Shown piece after piece: positions 14,223 to 14,397 of a DNA stretch of 14,397 nucleotides. The translations under genes and the position numbers were made by a program. Within the stretch, counting starts at the first letter, position 1. Every line of letters starts with the position of its first letter. The notes under the pieces are model-generated. The model had not been told where the DNA came from. It did not search any database and saw only the letters and a program-made list of their open reading frames with translations. This DNA is from JAGPKI01 sp052034135 (GTDB lineage: Bacteria; Caldisericota; Caldisericia; UBA6126; JAGPKI01). Location: the NCBI GenBank assembly GCA_052034135.1, contig JBPOJC010000058.1:1-14397 (forward strand), written 5' to 3'.

Positions 14223-14397
14223 ATGAAACGAAACTTTTTTCTTCTGCTTCTTTTACTATGCATTCAGTTTACACAAGCCGATTTGCTCACCGACATCACC
14301 GACGGAAAATTCAAGCCAAAATCACTGTCAGCTATCCAGTCTATGAACGACGGTGAACATTATACCGTGATGCAGGATGACGATATGATCATCAAAT
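14223..14397 (+). CDS. N-terminus of a dipeptidyl peptidase IV-like exported peptidase (partial)
   Basis: 58 codons are present, then the window ends. A signal peptide is clear: MKRN, a hydrophobic run FFLLLLLLCIQF, and a likely signal peptidase I site after TQA (residue 19). The mature start has DGKFKPKSLSAIQSMNDGEH YTVMQ, which I recognise as the N-terminal beta-propeller entry of Bacteroidales dipeptidyl peptidase IV (S9B family). Such enzymes remove X-Pro dipeptides in the periplasm. Codons (CTG, ACC, GAC, ATC, CAG) differ sharply from all other genes in the window. The catalytic domain is not in view, so the call rests on a short match from memory. Confidence 0.6.
   Translation, partial: MKRNFFLLLLLLCIQFTQADLLTDITDGKFKPKSLSAIQSMNDGEHYTVMQDDDMIIK

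Noticed and set aside
14223..14263. Lipoprotein signal with Cys13
   Set aside because: The residues before Cys are all Leu, not a proper lipobox, and TQA at 17-19 gives a better signal peptidase I site.

Overview
The window is AT-rich bacterial DNA, apart from its last ~330 bases. The coding style (ATT/ATA, GAT, AAA and TTA codons, several TTG starts, good Shine-Dalgarno sites), a kinase with a copper-amine-oxidase-N-like outer domain, a K+-dependent membrane pyrophosphatase and many dispersed hairpin repeats suggest an anaerobic, low-GC, possibly thermophilic lineage such as Caldisericia. That placement is tentative and rests on style, not on a marker gene.

Left part (1-8244, + strand): two tRNA genes (Val-CAC, Thr-CGT) lead almost directly into a five-gene run. 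A membrane receptor-type Ser/Thr kinase (an intact kinase domain plus a degenerate pseudokinase domain, one membrane span and an outer beta-rich region) is followed by Tad/Flp-type pilus or secretion genes: CpaE/TadZ, the CpaF/TadA motor ATPase, TadB and TadC. TadC carries an unusual ~290-residue extracytoplasmic extension with Ig-like domains. The likely theme is a type IV-like pilus machine whose assembly is tied to a signalling kinase. The pilin (Flp), prepilin peptidase and any secretin are not in this window.

Middle (8245-9956): about 1.7 kb without a credible gene, built from nested, MITE-like repeat elements of two families. Family 1 has GTCATTCTGAG.../...CTCAGGGTGAC ends. Family 2 has dRS3-like ATTCCC-N8-GGGAAT hairpin ends in inverted orientation. 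The left arm of family 2 is amplified in 24-bp steps. The family 2 hairpins show compensatory base changes.

Right part (9957-12984, - strand): hppA (membrane pyrophosphatase, TTG start) is followed by a phosphofructokinase-family gene whose sugar-phosphate and catalytic residues are kept but whose nucleotide site is strongly altered. A lone tadE-like pseudopilin gene (13366-13815, - strand) lies between further repeat copies.

Right edge: a repeat copy ends in a run of 27 G, and soon afterwards the sequence changes character. It then starts a signal-peptide-bearing gene resembling Bacteroidales dipeptidyl peptidase IV, with quite different codon use. This is most likely an assembly chimera, less likely a real transfer.
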